DNA from: JAFEDN01 sp963712715
Lineage (GTDB): Bacteria; Pseudomonadota; Gammaproteobacteria; Coxiellales; Coxiellaceae
Assembly: GCA_963712715.1 (NCBI GenBank)
Contig: CAVQJI010000058.1
Coordinates: 124,001 to 188,000, forward strand
Length of the DNA: 64,000 bases
Direction: 5' to 3'
Shown here: piece by piece, positions 48,101 through 57,324 of the stretch
Layout of the letters: every line of letters begins with the position of its first letter
How positions within the stretch are numbered: the stretch's first letter is position 1
The notes under the pieces: generated by a model
The model's input: only the letters and a program-made list of their open reading frames with translations
The model's database searches: none
What the model was told of the DNA's origin: nothing
Position numbers and translations under genes: made by a program

Positions 48101-50636
48101 TTGTGCTCCAGACAGGCGCTTCACCTGACACGGGTAAAGGTATATTGGTCTGAGTATAAGGTTTGTTACTCCAGGTGCCGGTCGCGGTAATCGCTATTTT
48201 GCAGTCCGCAATGGCGACACTGGGAAGTCCGTTTTTGTTGGTGAGTGTATGACCATCAGAAGCGATGCCCAGCCAGTCACACTGGGGATCGGCGCTTTTT
48301 AACACATAAGTCAGCTTCTCATCGGGAGAATTCTGGCTCTGGAAATAGTCGTTTAAATCAGCGTTATAAGTCTGCTTGACATAAGCGGGTGGATAAGCGG
48401 TTTTACCAGTAACCCAGGTCGGCGCTTTCAACGAATCATTAGTGCTTAAAGTTATCGTAAAGTTGTGCGGGGGGTTGCTGGGTATCTGGGCTGAATTCGT
48501 CACCGTGACCTGGAAGGTATTCGCCAGGTTCAGCTGGTTCGGATCACTGGGTGTCCCGGAAATTACCCCGTTGGCTCTGTTCAGCCACATTCCGCTCACC
48601 GGCAGCGGCTGAAGCTGATTGCTGGTGACACAGGATTTGGGACTGACGCAGGCGTAGTCCATTGTCGTGCTATCGGTACCTGATTTGGCGACATATTGGT
48701 ACAGGCTAAAGGAAGGATTCTTTATCGCATAATCCTGACTCAGAACGGGATTTGGCAATGTATCGGCGTGATTTTTCCAGACAGGCGCGGTACCCGTATT
48801 GCTGATGGCTATATTGAAGGTGGAATAACCTTCCTGGTCGGGATTCCCCCCGGTAATATCATTGCCACTCACCCGGCTTGTGACTTTTATTTTAATTGGA
48901 GTGGGGTTAGCGGCTGACGACGGAATTTTCTCTTTGTTATTGGAAATTAAAGTATGGCCGCTGGGACTGTCCAGAGTAACCCAGGAAGGATTGTTCTTGA
49001 TGGTAAACGTATACTGATCACCGCCTGGCACGCCAGAATTGTCGGTAACCAGAGTCAATAAATCAGTACCCGGATAAGGGCTCCCCACAATGCCAGACGC
49101 CAAACTGGCGTTTGACTTCCAGCTGGGAGGGGTCAGGGCGGGGTTACTGGTGACATTAATATCCATGGTGCTCTTGGCCGAACCTACCTGCACTCCATTT
49201 CTAAGGCCTGAGGCGTTCACGGTGAGGGTATATTGCCCAGGCTGCATGGCGGATGCCGGCATGCCACCGGAGGACGACTGTAAGGTGGCATCGTAACTGT
49301 CACTGGTAGAAGGGATCAACTGCAGGTTTAGAGCAGAGGGTTGGAAAGTGACGGTCGGGTCGTTTTTCTTGATGATGCTACCGATAGTATAATCAATTCT
49401 GCTAAAGGTTTTTGGATCGAAAGTAAAATACGGTTTGAGTTCAACCGGATTGAGTACCGCGCCTGCTCCCACAGTCGCAAGAGGAATCGTGCTGCCACTG
49501 ATTGAAGTGGAGAGAAGCCGTTCCTCCGCAATCGCCAACACGCGATTATTATAGATCACAGGTTGGCTTACCCATGATTTCAGGTCGCCGATGCCGCCTG
49601 CGAACATATTGGAATAAGTTTTCGGAGCCGGGTAGGAAAGGCCCGCGGTCACGTTGGCGTTGCTCTCAATACCTTCGACGTGGCTGACATTGTATTGGCC
49701 GCTGATGTTGCCTTCGATGTTGCCGGGCAATATCCGGCTGACTTTCACCGTGTGCGCACGGTTGGTGGAGGTGTTGTTGACGCTGGTCGAAATCAGGGTT
49801 TTTGGTGTCAGTAAATGCGTGGCTTCCACATCGTAGGCGATCGTGGACTGCGCTTGGTTGGAAGTCCATTGAGTATCAAAGCTGGAGGCGCTGTAACCCG
49901 CGCCGACTTTCAGGATGGTATTTTTAAACGGCGTTAAAATGACCGAAGCCAGGCCATTTGTTTGCTGACCGCCCGCGATGCGGCGCTGGTCAGTCCCGGT
50001 ATAATTGCCATCAGAATCGAACATGTCAATATCGGAGAGTTCCTTGCTGTTGGCTTTGGTGTAAGAGCCACTCAGTTCGACGCCCTGTAAAATGCTGTTG
50101 CCGAGCATGTAGCGATAAGCCGCGCCGTAAGCATTCTGGCTGACCCATTCGTTAACGGTGCCGGCGGCGTAGTCAAAGGGTAAATTCTGGGTAAGGTATT
50201 CGTAGGTGAATTTAATCTGCTGTTTGGGAGAGAGCGCAAAACCGATGGTGCCGTTGCCGCGCAGTTCGTTCTGACCGGCGCTGGCTTTCAGGGCGACAGC
50301 GGCGCGGTTGCCGAAACTTTGGGCGTAACCGGCGTCGAGAATCCAGGAGAGATCCTGATCATAACGGACGTTAAAGCTCACCGGACCGGTGAAACCAAAG
50401 GTCTGGTTGCTGACGGGAATGGCCGTCTTCAGGTTGCCCACCGACTGCTGTTGAACGGACGGACTTTGGGTCTGGTTGATACAGTCCATGACGTTGATCG
50501 CCGAGGAGCAGGTGAACGCCGCGTCGTCCGCGCCGTTAATATTGGCGTCCGCAAACACCGCGAAAGGCTCCAGCACCATACCGGCAGCCAGTAACACGCT
50601 AAGAATAAGTTTTGAATTCAACAGCTTGGATCTCAT
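45126..50636 (-). CDS. giant surface protein, barrel-like N-terminus plus about 11 Ig-like modules
   Basis: A signal peptide (cleavage near VFADA, residue 30) is followed by about 350 residues of alternating, aromatic-ended strands (for example GAAYRYMLGNSILQGVELSG, ILKVGAGYSASSF) like an outer-membrane barrel. From about residue 480 come tandem modules, each opening with P/V-x-W (PSWKSN, PVWKNH, PTWVTG, PVWSTK, PSWDTG, VPYWKN) and many ending in LPDGLTLDTKTGTISGQP-type sequence, the He_PIG/cadherin-like Ig family. Barrel first and Ig passenger after is the inverse-autotransporter (intimin/invasin) order, but no LysM domain or clear intimin barrel signature is visible. Probable adhesin. Confidence 0.75.
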   Translation of the reverse strand: MRSKLLNSKLILSVLLAAGMVLEPFAVFADANINGADDAAFTCSSAINVMDCINQTQSPSVQQQSVGNLKTAIPVSNQTFGFTGPVSFNVRYDQDLSWILDAGYAQSFGNRAAVALKASAGQNELRGNGTIGFALSPKQQIKFTYEYLTQNLPFDYAAGTVNEWVSQNAYGAAYRYMLGNSILQGVELSGSYTKANSKELSDIDMFDSDGNYTGTDQRRIAGGQQTNGLASVILTPFKNTILKVGAGYSASSFDTQWTSNQAQSTIAYDVEATHLLTPKTLISTSVNNTSTNRAHTVKVSRILPGNIEGNISGQYNVSHVEGIESNANVTAGLSYPAPKTYSNMFAGGIGDLKSWVSQPVIYNNRVLAIAEERLLSTSISGSTIPLATVGAGAVLNPVELKPYFTFDPKTFSRIDYTIGSIIKKNDPTVTFQPSALNLQLIPSTSDSYDATLQSSSGGMPASAMQPGQYTLTVNASGLRNGVQVGSAKSTMDINVTSNPALTPPSWKSNASLASGIVGSPYPGTDLLTLVTDNSGVPGGDQYTFTIKNNPSWVTLDSPSGHTLISNNKEKIPSSAANPTPIKIKVTSRVSGNDITGGNPDQEGYSTFNIAISNTGTAPVWKNHADTLPNPVLSQDYAIKNPSFSLYQYVAKSGTDSTTMDYACVSPKSCVTSNQLQPLPVSGMWLNRANGVISGTPSDPNQLNLANTFQVTVTNSAQIPSNPPHNFTITLSTNDSLKAPTWVTGKTAYPPAYVKQTYNADLNDYFQSQNSPDEKLTYVLKSADPQCDWLGIASDGHTLTNKNGLPSVAIADCKIAITATGTWSNKPYTQTNIPLPVSGEAPVWSTKVLPDVTYGKTVNPVIDLNPLVKDNNPADIFVFSLVQVNGNKLPDGLTLDTKTGTISGQPNNIKEIDSSGAKASPITVTIRAASKSNASYYADNDLKIDVLPNGSLTWNVKSSSMPTGYVNQPYVDTAHPSLDLNTVFGSDITGDSLYNYNSLSFNNCNGNTFVLTQTGILTGNPISSTTTCTISFKVSSKATGTQKSATSLPITIMQDVLWNTNQLWTGKGHSVPRYMDNAAGGFKWSEIIFGNTDSNNDYVKSQTGKLVSLTLTANQSASISGTTYRSANSFSLDGTTNNLDSVGPACKGTFSLRADSTVDTQSVPQPFTGACLLPNTDLIAPAISNATSKWTYGTPNTININPYASADAQMVTKTTLPGTGTEVQDDLTFSISDRNNVPNKVCGWLSLVPPATGSKVWQLSGTAGSSNAADCGFTLTVNSLARGTSTSNIVHVGVTGDVPSWDTGKNYTTTMKLTSIESTGDSIDLTGSGYVKTGTPTGFNLSIDNSSDNPGNWTIYQKNGHYFLSRRVIPDGGDHLDAGDIGYPNETQKKVIVNATNAVTDQPQQGTFNIIVKGDSSVAYRWKGGYLYGYTMVNNQTYIDPNQTGLANLEPFKDFGDGRKLSITNDRMKIGGNLVNFDGGTRAYVDNKGNPGDYTYPSNYYITFMPNISRANNTGKKFPVSIANLQTLANDKTLLTNAPIYNGGSIDETYAQIFIDGDGQVPYWKNISVVTQNIKFSQVDAGSGAVKIDASTDMDMGDDKNDNKSFSAGVDQTATWDIGYITAGSDPYLVRKKTVKDDGLPHVSAGDVGKSVDVIVTLSNSVSQRVSNTSIQRTYKLNVQTDSNVSYYWAKPKMILGVGRSAYTSVNYYPGGANKPTTNFLKDYIGSKVNNMVVDGDSNLVMFRSTDCAFKSKMDTLTADNNGGCAAQANGDNDYKTFLQIGSNLRFVDSTNPVYSIKLYLNYMNSTARNSQTGPNTEVNMFDGSNAICLTDEKNSC

Positions 50637-50765
50637 ATTTACACCTTTTTGTTATTGTCTTGTGTTTAAAGTAATAGGTCCTTTACCCATTTCAATGACC
50701 TATTGTACAGACAAAACCTTAAGGAATCATTAAATCAGGACACAAAACAGACGAATAACTCACTA

Positions 50766-50892
50766 CACGACAAATTGTCATTGCGAGCGTGAGCGAAGCA
50801 ATCCAGTACAATTCCTGACGCTAAGTAATTGATTTTACACAGGCATAGAACTGGATTGCTTCGCTTACGCTCGCAATGACGAATTTGTCGTG
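50766..50892. repeat. TCATTGCGAGC inverted repeat, copy 3
   Basis: Arms of about 42 bases run from CACGACAAATTGTCATTGCG to its complement and enclose a spacer of about 40 bases. The centre belongs to the family found at 14570 and 31164, but here the outer ends (CACGACAAATT) differ. REP-like CCCACAGGGCGAGGG sequence follows at 50940. Confidence 0.75.
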
Positions 50893-51033
50893 TTTGGGCC
50901 GGGGTGAAGGGGGTTGGATAGACCCCACACCCTAACCATTCCCACAGGGCGAGGGAAAAATGATAATGGCCTGCTTTATTGCAAATTTTGAGTTTGTTAT
51001 TTATAATTTTTTATGCAAAAAAGGAGAATCACC

Positions 51034-51942
51034 ATGGCGCGCTATCTTGATCCGAAAGCCGATGTCGTTTTTAAAAAAATCTTTGGACAGCATCCGCATT
51101 TGTTGAAGAGTTTTCTAAACGCGGTATTGCCTTTGCCGCCAGAAACCCGGATTGAGTCACTGGAATATTTAAGCAGCGAACAAACGCCGGAAATTCCGGT
51201 ATTTAAAACGACAGTAGTGGATGTAAAATGCAAAGATCAGATGGGAAGAACGTTTATTGTAGAAATGCAAATTCAGTGGACGGATGCCTTTAAGCAGCGG
51301 CTGTTGTTTGGAGCAAGTACAGCGTACGTCCGTCAACTGAAAATTGGAGAAGATTACAATTTACTCAAGCCGGTTTACGGTTTAGCCTTGTTAGCGAGTG
51401 TTTTTGATAAGGGCGCCGAGTGGTACCATCATTATAAATTAGTCAATATTGGACAGCCTGAACGAGAGATTAAACATCTACAGTTAGTATTTATTGAACT
51501 TCCTAAATTTAAGCCCACATCATTCCAGGAGAAAAAGCTGCAGGCTCTATGGTTGCGATTTATGTCAGAGTTGAATGACGAAACGAAAACTATCCCTGAA
51601 GAATGGTTAAATGAGCCGGATATCGCAGAAGCGGTAAAGCTCAGTGAGCAGTCGGCTTATACTCATTCGGAATTGTTGGCCTACGATAAATACTGGGATG
51701 CGGTAAGTACAGAAAAGACGTTAATTTCGGGTTCGTATCAGGAAGGAAGGCAAGCGGGAAAACAGGAAGGAAGACAGGAAGGAAGACAGGAAGGAAGAGA
51801 GGAAGGAAGACAGGAAGAAAAAATGCTCATTGCCCAAAAACTATTATTATCCGGAATGAAAAAAGCCGAAATTGTGTCAATCACGGGCTTACTGCTACAG
51901 GATTTGGCAGCTTTGCCTGAAGAGCCATCAGAACTCACTTAG
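51034..51942 (+). CDS. Rpn-family recombination-promoting nuclease/putative transposase
   Basis: A 302-residue protein starting MARYLDPKADVVFKKIFGQH with the PD-(D/E)xK core D in VVDVKCKDQMG and E-x-Q in FIVEMQIQW. Residues 240-270 are repeats of QEGRQEGR, encoded by GGAAGNAGACA repeats that are prone to slippage. The AGGAG site seven bases before this ATG settles the start over an upstream one at 51013. Relatives in E. coli (RpnA-E) are DNA endonucleases that raise recombination. Confidence 0.88.
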   Translation: MARYLDPKADVVFKKIFGQHPHLLKSFLNAVLPLPPETRIESLEYLSSEQTPEIPVFKTTVVDVKCKDQMGRTFIVEMQIQWTDAFKQRLLFGASTAYVRQLKIGEDYNLLKPVYGLALLASVFDKGAEWYHHYKLVNIGQPEREIKHLQLVFIELPKFKPTSFQEKKLQALWLRFMSELNDETKTIPEEWLNEPDIAEAVKLSEQSAYTHSELLAYDKYWDAVSTEKTLISGSYQEGRQAGKQEGRQEGRQEGREEGRQEEKMLIAQKLLLSGMKKAEIVSITGLLLQDLAALPEEPSELT

Positions 51943-51947
51943 GCTGA

Positions 51948-52014
51948 AACCTAAATTCGGCGGTTGCCTCCTACTGCGAAGACTCGCTACGGAGGCAACC
52001 GCCGAATTTAGGTT
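51948..52014. terminator. perfect 24-bp inverted repeat between converging genes
   Basis: AACCTAAATTCGGCGGTTGC and on (51948-51971) is matched exactly by its complement at 51991-52014, around a 19-base loop. It lies between the 3' ends of the Rpn gene and mfd, three bases from the latter, and would fold in either transcript. There is no long T run, so it may equally be a small palindromic repeat. Confidence 0.6.
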
Positions 52015-52017
52015 AAA

Positions 52018-55000
52018 TTAGCTGATAAGCTGGATAAGCTGCAAAACCATTTCCGCGCGTTTGGCCGGTTCGGTGCTGGAAACTTTAAAACGCAGGGTGG
52101 TGTTATTCACTAATTGATAGTTCCTGGGCTGTTTCTGGATCAGGGCGATAATTTTTTGCGGATTGATCTTTGGCCTGTCATTAAAGTAAAAATAACCATA
52201 TTGATCAGTCACTTCCACTTTAATTACCCCGAGGTGGGCCAGTTGCAGCTTTAAATGGGCAAGGGTGAACAGATGCTGGGTCGGCTCCGGCAGGGGACCG
52301 AAACGGTCGATCATTTCCGCTTTCAATTCCTGAATTTCCAGGTCATTGACCACACTGGCCAGGCGCTTGTACAAAGTAAGACGGGCATTCACGTCCGGCA
52401 GATAAACGTCCGGGATAAAGGCGCTGGTATGCAAATTCACTTCCGGGCCTTGCCGCAGGTTGGGTTCCAGAGAAGGCTCTTCTCCCGCTTTCAGGGCATT
52501 GACCGCCGCCTCCAATAATTCCATATAAAAAGAAAAACCCACCGCGTGGATGTGGCCGCTCTGTTCTTCGCCCAGCAATTCCCCTGCGCCGCGGATTTCC
52601 AGGTCGTGGGTGGCCAGTTGAAATCCCGCGCCAAGCTCTTCGAGTTGGCATATCGCTTCCAGGCGCTTTTCGGCGTCGGCAGTGAGTTTTTGCCCTTGTG
52701 CGATTAATAAATAAGCATAAGCCTGATGATGCGAACGTCCCACGCGTCCCCGCAACTGATGCAGCTGCGCCAGTCCAAAACGTTCGGCGCGGTTAATTAA
52801 AATCGTGTTGGCGGTCGGGATGTCAATGCCGGACTCTATAATAGTCGTACAAACCAGTACATTAAATCGTTGATGATAAAAATCCGTCATGACTTTTTCA
52901 AGCTGCCGTTCGGGCATTTGCCCGTGGGCGATGCCCAGCCGCGCTTCCGGCACGATGGATTGCAGTTTGACAGCCATCGCTTCGATGGTATCCACTTCGT
53001 TATGCAGAAAATAAAGTTGACCGCCGCGCATCGCTTCGCGCAAAACCGCTTCGCGAATAATCCCGGCTTCGTATTCGTAGACAAACGTTTTAATTGATAA
53101 GCGCCGCGCGGGCGGGGTGGCGATGATCGACAGATCACGCGTGCCCGCCAGAGCCATATTCAGCGTGCGCGGAATCGGGGTGGCGGTTAACGTTAAAATA
53201 TCAACATGCGCACGCAGGGCTTTAATGCGCTCTTTTTGACGTACGCCGAAACGGTGTTCCTCGTCGATAATCAACAGACCCAAATCTTTAAAGCGGATAT
53301 TTTCCGATAATAATTTATGAGTGCCGATGGCGATATCAATTTTTCCCGCAGCGAGCCTTTCAGCAGCGGCTTTCTGGTCTTTGGTGTTTTGCATGCGCGA
53401 AAACGCCGCGATTTGCAGTGGCCAATCGGCGAAACGGTCCTGAAAACTATGCAGATGCTGTTCCGCCAGCAAGGTAGTTGGCACCAATACCGCAACCTGT
53501 TTACCCTGATGAGCCGATAAAAAAGCCGCCTGCATCGCCACTTCGGTTTTGCCAAAACCGACGTCGCCACAGATCAAACGATCCATACTGCGCGGATGGA
53601 TCATGTCATCGATAACCTCGTCGATCGCACGGGTTTGATCAGGAGTTTCTTCGAATGGAAAAGCCCGGCGGAATTGCAGGAAATGATGGTCAGGCGCCCT
53701 GAAAGCATGACCAGGCGCTGCCTGGCGCCGACTGTAGACATCCAGTAACTCCGCGGCCACGTCGCGCACCTGCTCGGCGGTTTTGCGTTTAATGGCTTGC
53801 CACTGTTTGGTGCCCAGTTTCTGCAGCGGCGCCGCGTCCGAGTCTGCGCCGGTATAACGGCTGATTTTATGTAAATCCGTCACCGGCACGTAAATTTTAT
53901 CGCTGCCCGCGTATTCCAGTTTTAAGTATTCACCCTGCTGACCGCCGGCGCTCATTTGTTCCAAACCCAAATACCGGCCAACGCCGTGATCGATATGCAC
54001 CACGGGCGCGCCAATTTTTAGTTCCGTCAGATTGCGAATCATCAGCGCCGGGTCCTGACGCGAACCTTTACGTAAACGGCGCTGTTGCACCTGTTCACCA
54101 AATAATTGCGATTCACAAATTAATGCCAGCCTTTCCGCTGAGTACAGCGTCAATGGCTTCCTATCTGTATCCTGCGCTCGGCGGAGCCGATGCTCGGAAT
54201 GAAGGGGGAGACGCTCCGCTCTCTCCCCTTACGATCCCCCATCGCGTAAGGAATGTGTTTTTCAGGGGGAACTTCGGTGGCAGATCCAGCCATAAACCAA
54301 AATCTAAGGGGGCGACACAGATTCCGTGCGTTACTTTGGCATCGAGAAAATCGCGCCAGGAAGTCACCGTTTCCGGGTGCAGATTTATTTCAGAAAATAA
54401 TTCTAAAAGAATTGCTCGGCGGCCGGTGGTTTCCGCGCAAAATAACGTTGCGCCATTTTGTTCAGTTAAAAATGTTTGTAATTTCTGCAGTGGCTTTTTG
54501 GCTTTATGATCCACCTGTAAAGCGGGCGGCTCCTGCGTTCCAAAATTAAAATGCCCGGCCTTTTCCGGCAGTTTTTCAGAATGGCACTGAATTTGCTGAA
54601 ATTTTTTCATCCCTGCGAAGACTTCGTTAGCGCCAAAAAAATCGCGGCGGGTTCGCACAGGGGCCGCTGGATATCATGCCGTAACTGGTTATAACGATTG
54701 CTGACTTCCTGCCAGAATTTATCCGCGATCATTGGCAGAGGCTCGGTGCAGACAATTTGGGTATTTTCCGGCAAATAATCAAAAAAAGTATTCAGAGACG
54801 GAAAAAATAAAGGTAAATAATATTCCGCGCCGGTGGCAGGCATGCCTTCGCTGATATTGGCGTAAATCGGCGATTCTTTCGGATTACCCGCAAACTGCGC
54901 GCGCCAATTTTGCCGGAAGAGGTTAATGCCGGCTTCTGTTAGCGGATATTCCCGCGCGGGAAACAGCCGGATTTTTTCGATTTTTTCGACCGAGCACTGC

Positions 55001-55614
55001 GTTTCCGGGTCAAAGCGGCGGATGGTTTCAATTTTCTCATCGAATAATTCCACCCGGTACGGAAACGGATTGCCCATCGGAAAAATATCCATAATGGCGC
55101 CGCGGATGGCAAATTCGCCGTGTTCAAACACCTGATTAACAGCATGATAACCGGCTTCGAGCAACGCCTGGCGAAAATTTTGAAAATCCAGCGTCTCCCC
55201 ACAACCCAACGCCATGGCGTGCGCCTGTAAATAATCGCGTGGCATGAGCCGGTGCATCAGGGTCGGTAATGCGGCGATGATCAGGCCGTGTTTCACGCGC
55301 AGCAGGTGATGCAATACCAGCAATCGTTCCGACACCAAATCCGGATGCGGTGAAAAGTGATCGTACGGCAATGTTTCCCAGTCGGGAAAATAGTGACAGG
55401 GGATTTCCTGTTGCGCGGTAAAAAACCGCAGATCCCGCTCCCAGCGCCGGGCGGTATGAATATCAGGCGCAACGACCAGAACAGTTTTTTCCCGCGCCCG
55501 TACCGCCAGCGAAGCCACCGCCAGACTGGCGCTACTGCCATGCAGATTTCCCCAATGCATCCGTTGATCATGCTGTTTCAACTGGGGTGGATGTAAAACG
55601 CTGAGTGTTTTCAT
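52018..55614 (-). pseudogene. mfd: transcription-repair coupling factor Mfd, broken in two places
   Basis: Mfd removes stalled RNA polymerase and recruits UvrA. The N-terminal UvrB-like part is intact (DWETLPYDHFSPHPDLVSER, HGEFAIRGAIMDIFPMG) until a missing T in the T7 run at 54635-54641 shifts the frame after CEPAAIF. The next part (FGANEVFAGMKKFQQ to VAPLDFGLWLDLP) runs into a 148-bp repeat with a stop. The last 711 codons hold the RNA polymerase-interacting domain (KIGAPVVHIDHGVGRY), helicase (GDVGFGKTEVAMQ, DEEHRFG) and C-terminus, and are open from a TTG at 54153. The start is taken at MKTLSVLHPPQ. A full-length protein cannot be made from this sequence. Confidence 0.9.
54130..54277. 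repeat. dispersed repeat, copy B, inserted in mfd
   Basis: Splits mfd precisely between WLDLP and LALICES, residues that are adjacent in normal Mfd. The length of 148 is not a multiple of three and the insert brings a TAG. It is related to the repeat at 6524-6663 over nearly its whole length. No target duplication is evident. Confidence 0.8.
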
Positions 55615-55803
55615 TGAACTATTCAAAACCATTATATAAAAATGAGTTTTGTTGACGATTATGAACGCTATTGATAGGTAATACGGAAAAGAGGAGAATT
55701 CGATGAACGGATGCAATAAAATTGGCGCTTGGAACTTTTATTATAAAATTCCAACCTGTTTTAAATGAGTATTTAGTTTTTAGCATGAAGAAGGAGATTT
55801 GCC

Positions 55804-55914
55804 ATGAATAAATTTATTAGAAATAAGTTCTGGGAATTTTATTTACCGTGACTAGCAGTCGACAGGTTATGCCCAGGATAAGATTATACTACTGGTGACC
55901 GGTTAACGAGGGTA
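55804..55914 (+). pseudogene. remnant of a small secreted protein gene
   Basis: A strong AAGGAG site precedes MNKFIRNKFWEFYLP and a stop. A few bases on, in another frame, YAQDKIILLVTG resembles the start of a mature exported protein. Too degraded to name. Confidence 0.3.
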
Positions 55915-56079
55915 TTATAGCACCAGTTACTCAATCAAGCGGCAACGTAGTAGTATCATGCCCAACTGTGAAAGATTCACGATGCTTAAAGGGCGATTAA
56001 TGACCCGGCACTGACCCGCACTACGAATTTGGTAAGCGGGTTTTACAAATTTACGCCGGTGGAATAGAAGTTATAATTA

Positions 56080-56336
56080 TCAGGAAATCCGGCTAAAACT
56101 AGAAGCGCCATTAAAAACCACGCTCGATACCGGAGTACCCGCATAATCGGTTTGGTTGGCAATCTTCAGGGTGGCGGGTCCCGAAACTTTTTCTCCACTC
56201 ACGCAATCCTGCGCGGTATAAGTGCCCACCCGCTTCCTACTGGAAAGTGTGATCAAGAATCATCACCCGACGCCTGGGCAACCAAAGAAGCAGAACTCAA
56301 GGTCATCGCTATAAACAGTAAATTCAATTTTCTCAT
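56080..56336 (-). pseudogene. small exported protein, frameshifted after its signal peptide
   Basis: GGAG eight bases upstream and a clean signal peptide MRKLNLLFIAMTLSSASLVA lead to ASGDDS and a stop. The mature part continues in another frame: GTYTAQDCVSGEKVSGPATL, KIANQTDYAGTPVSSVVFNG, ending GASSFSRIS. The product would be about 85 residues. Family not recognised. Confidence 0.55.
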
Positions 56337-56496
56337 TTCAATTTCTCCATTTTGGTAAATTTTAAAAAAGTATTTTACCCGAAGAATTTTACCTTGAAAA
56401 ATAATACAAATAATAGCAAGGACGATGTAGTCATAAATTTCATTGGTAATCGCATCAACATGATGCTATAAGAAGCTATTCTTATCGAGGTGGTTT

Positions 56497-56740
56497 ATGC
56501 AATCATCAACTTTAATTTAAGTTAGTGTAAGGCCCGAGGTTGCGGAGCGGTTAAAGAGATTATCTCAGATTTTATTATTGCACCGGTCAAGTTCGTTCGC
56601 TGGCAGCGGAAGCGTTGGAGGAGTATTTAGATATTCATGAATGGCAAATTCAGGCAATTCAGGAAGCGCTTAACGCCGTAGAGCATGAAGAGGTCGTCGA
56701 ATTTGAGAGCGTTAAAAAGAAATGGGAAAAACCGGCGTGA
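56497..56740 (+). pseudogene. decayed ribbon-helix-helix antitoxin
   Basis: Starts MQSSTLI then a stop; VSVRPEVAERLKRLSQ continues in frame, and after a further frame change AEALEEYLDIHEWQIQAIQE and EALNAVEHEEVVEFESVKKK lead to the normal end WEKPA. This matches CopG/ParD-like antitoxins paired with RelE/ParE toxins. Confidence 0.6.
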
Positions 56741-56816
56741 AGATTCGTCTCGCTAAACCGTCAGAACGGGATTTGGAAGAACAGGAATTTAGGGGTGTGA
56801 TAAAGAGAACCGGATG
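56737..56816 (+). pseudogene. 5' fragment of a RelE/ParE-type toxin
   Basis: A GTG overlapping the antitoxin stop opens VKIRLAKPSERDLEEQEF, the usual start of ParE-like toxins. The reading frame then enters the mobile element at 56817. Its overlap with the antitoxin is typical of the pair. Confidence 0.45.
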
Positions 56817-57210
56817 CGTCGTCCCGCGGCTTGTCCGCATAGGCGTTAGTTTAAGGGAAAAATAAGCTAAAAAAAGAAATTCATATTCCTCCCTCTCCCC
56901 CGTATTCGGGGGAGAGGGCTGGGGTGAGCGGACGGAGAAAACCCCTAACCCTCTCCCCGAGTACGGGCATACGCGTCAAGCTAAGGGATTTTGGAAGTTT
57001 CCCCCTTTGAAAAAGGGGGATTAAGGGGGATTTTTTGAACAAGGCATTTGTATTCAGTCCCAAAATCCCCCCTAACCCCCCTTTTTCAAAGAGGGGTAAT
57101 CAAGAGGAAAAATCCTTAGCTTGACGCCTATGCCGAGTACGGGGAGAGGGAATATAAGCTTTACTTTTCTCCTTAAACTGACGCCTATGCGGACAAGCCG
57201 CGGGACGACG
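56817..57210. mobile_element. outer palindromic element carrying a nested MITE
   Basis: Forty-base terminal inverted repeats with one mismatch: CGTCGTCCCGCGGCTTGTCC, then GCATAGGCGTNAGTTTAAGG, and the complement at 57171-57210. The inner 20 bases relate to the ends of the other MITEs. Inside are two REP-like hairpins (CCCTCTCCCCCGTATTCGGG and CTCTCCCCGAGTACGGG), the second split by the inner element. No direct repeats seen outside. Confidence 0.75.
56967..57133. mobile_element. 167-bp MITE, copy 3, nested in another element
   Basis: Nearly identical to copy 1 at 10333-10497. Perfect nine-base direct repeats CGAGTACGG at 56958-56966 and 57134-57142 mark the insertion; removing it restores the hairpin CCTCTCCC-CGAGTAC-GGGGAGAGG. 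Confidence 0.88.
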
Positions 57211-57324
57211 GTGCTTTTTTTTTCGTCACGCCACAGATAAAATCACACCCGAATTTAGGATAATGTGGTAGTTGGTATTGTATGCAGTCCATAAACTATT
57301 CTGATGCCTTCATCAACGAGACTT

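Noticed and set aside
51735..51830. GGAAGNAGACA tandem repeats as a regulatory repeat
   Set aside because: They are in frame within the Rpn-family gene and encode the QEGR repeats usual at the C-terminus of that family.
56152..56358. A 68-codon plus-strand frame
   Set aside because: It is antisense to the signal-peptide-bearing pseudogene at 56080-56336, which has a good ribosome binding site; no support for the plus-strand frame.
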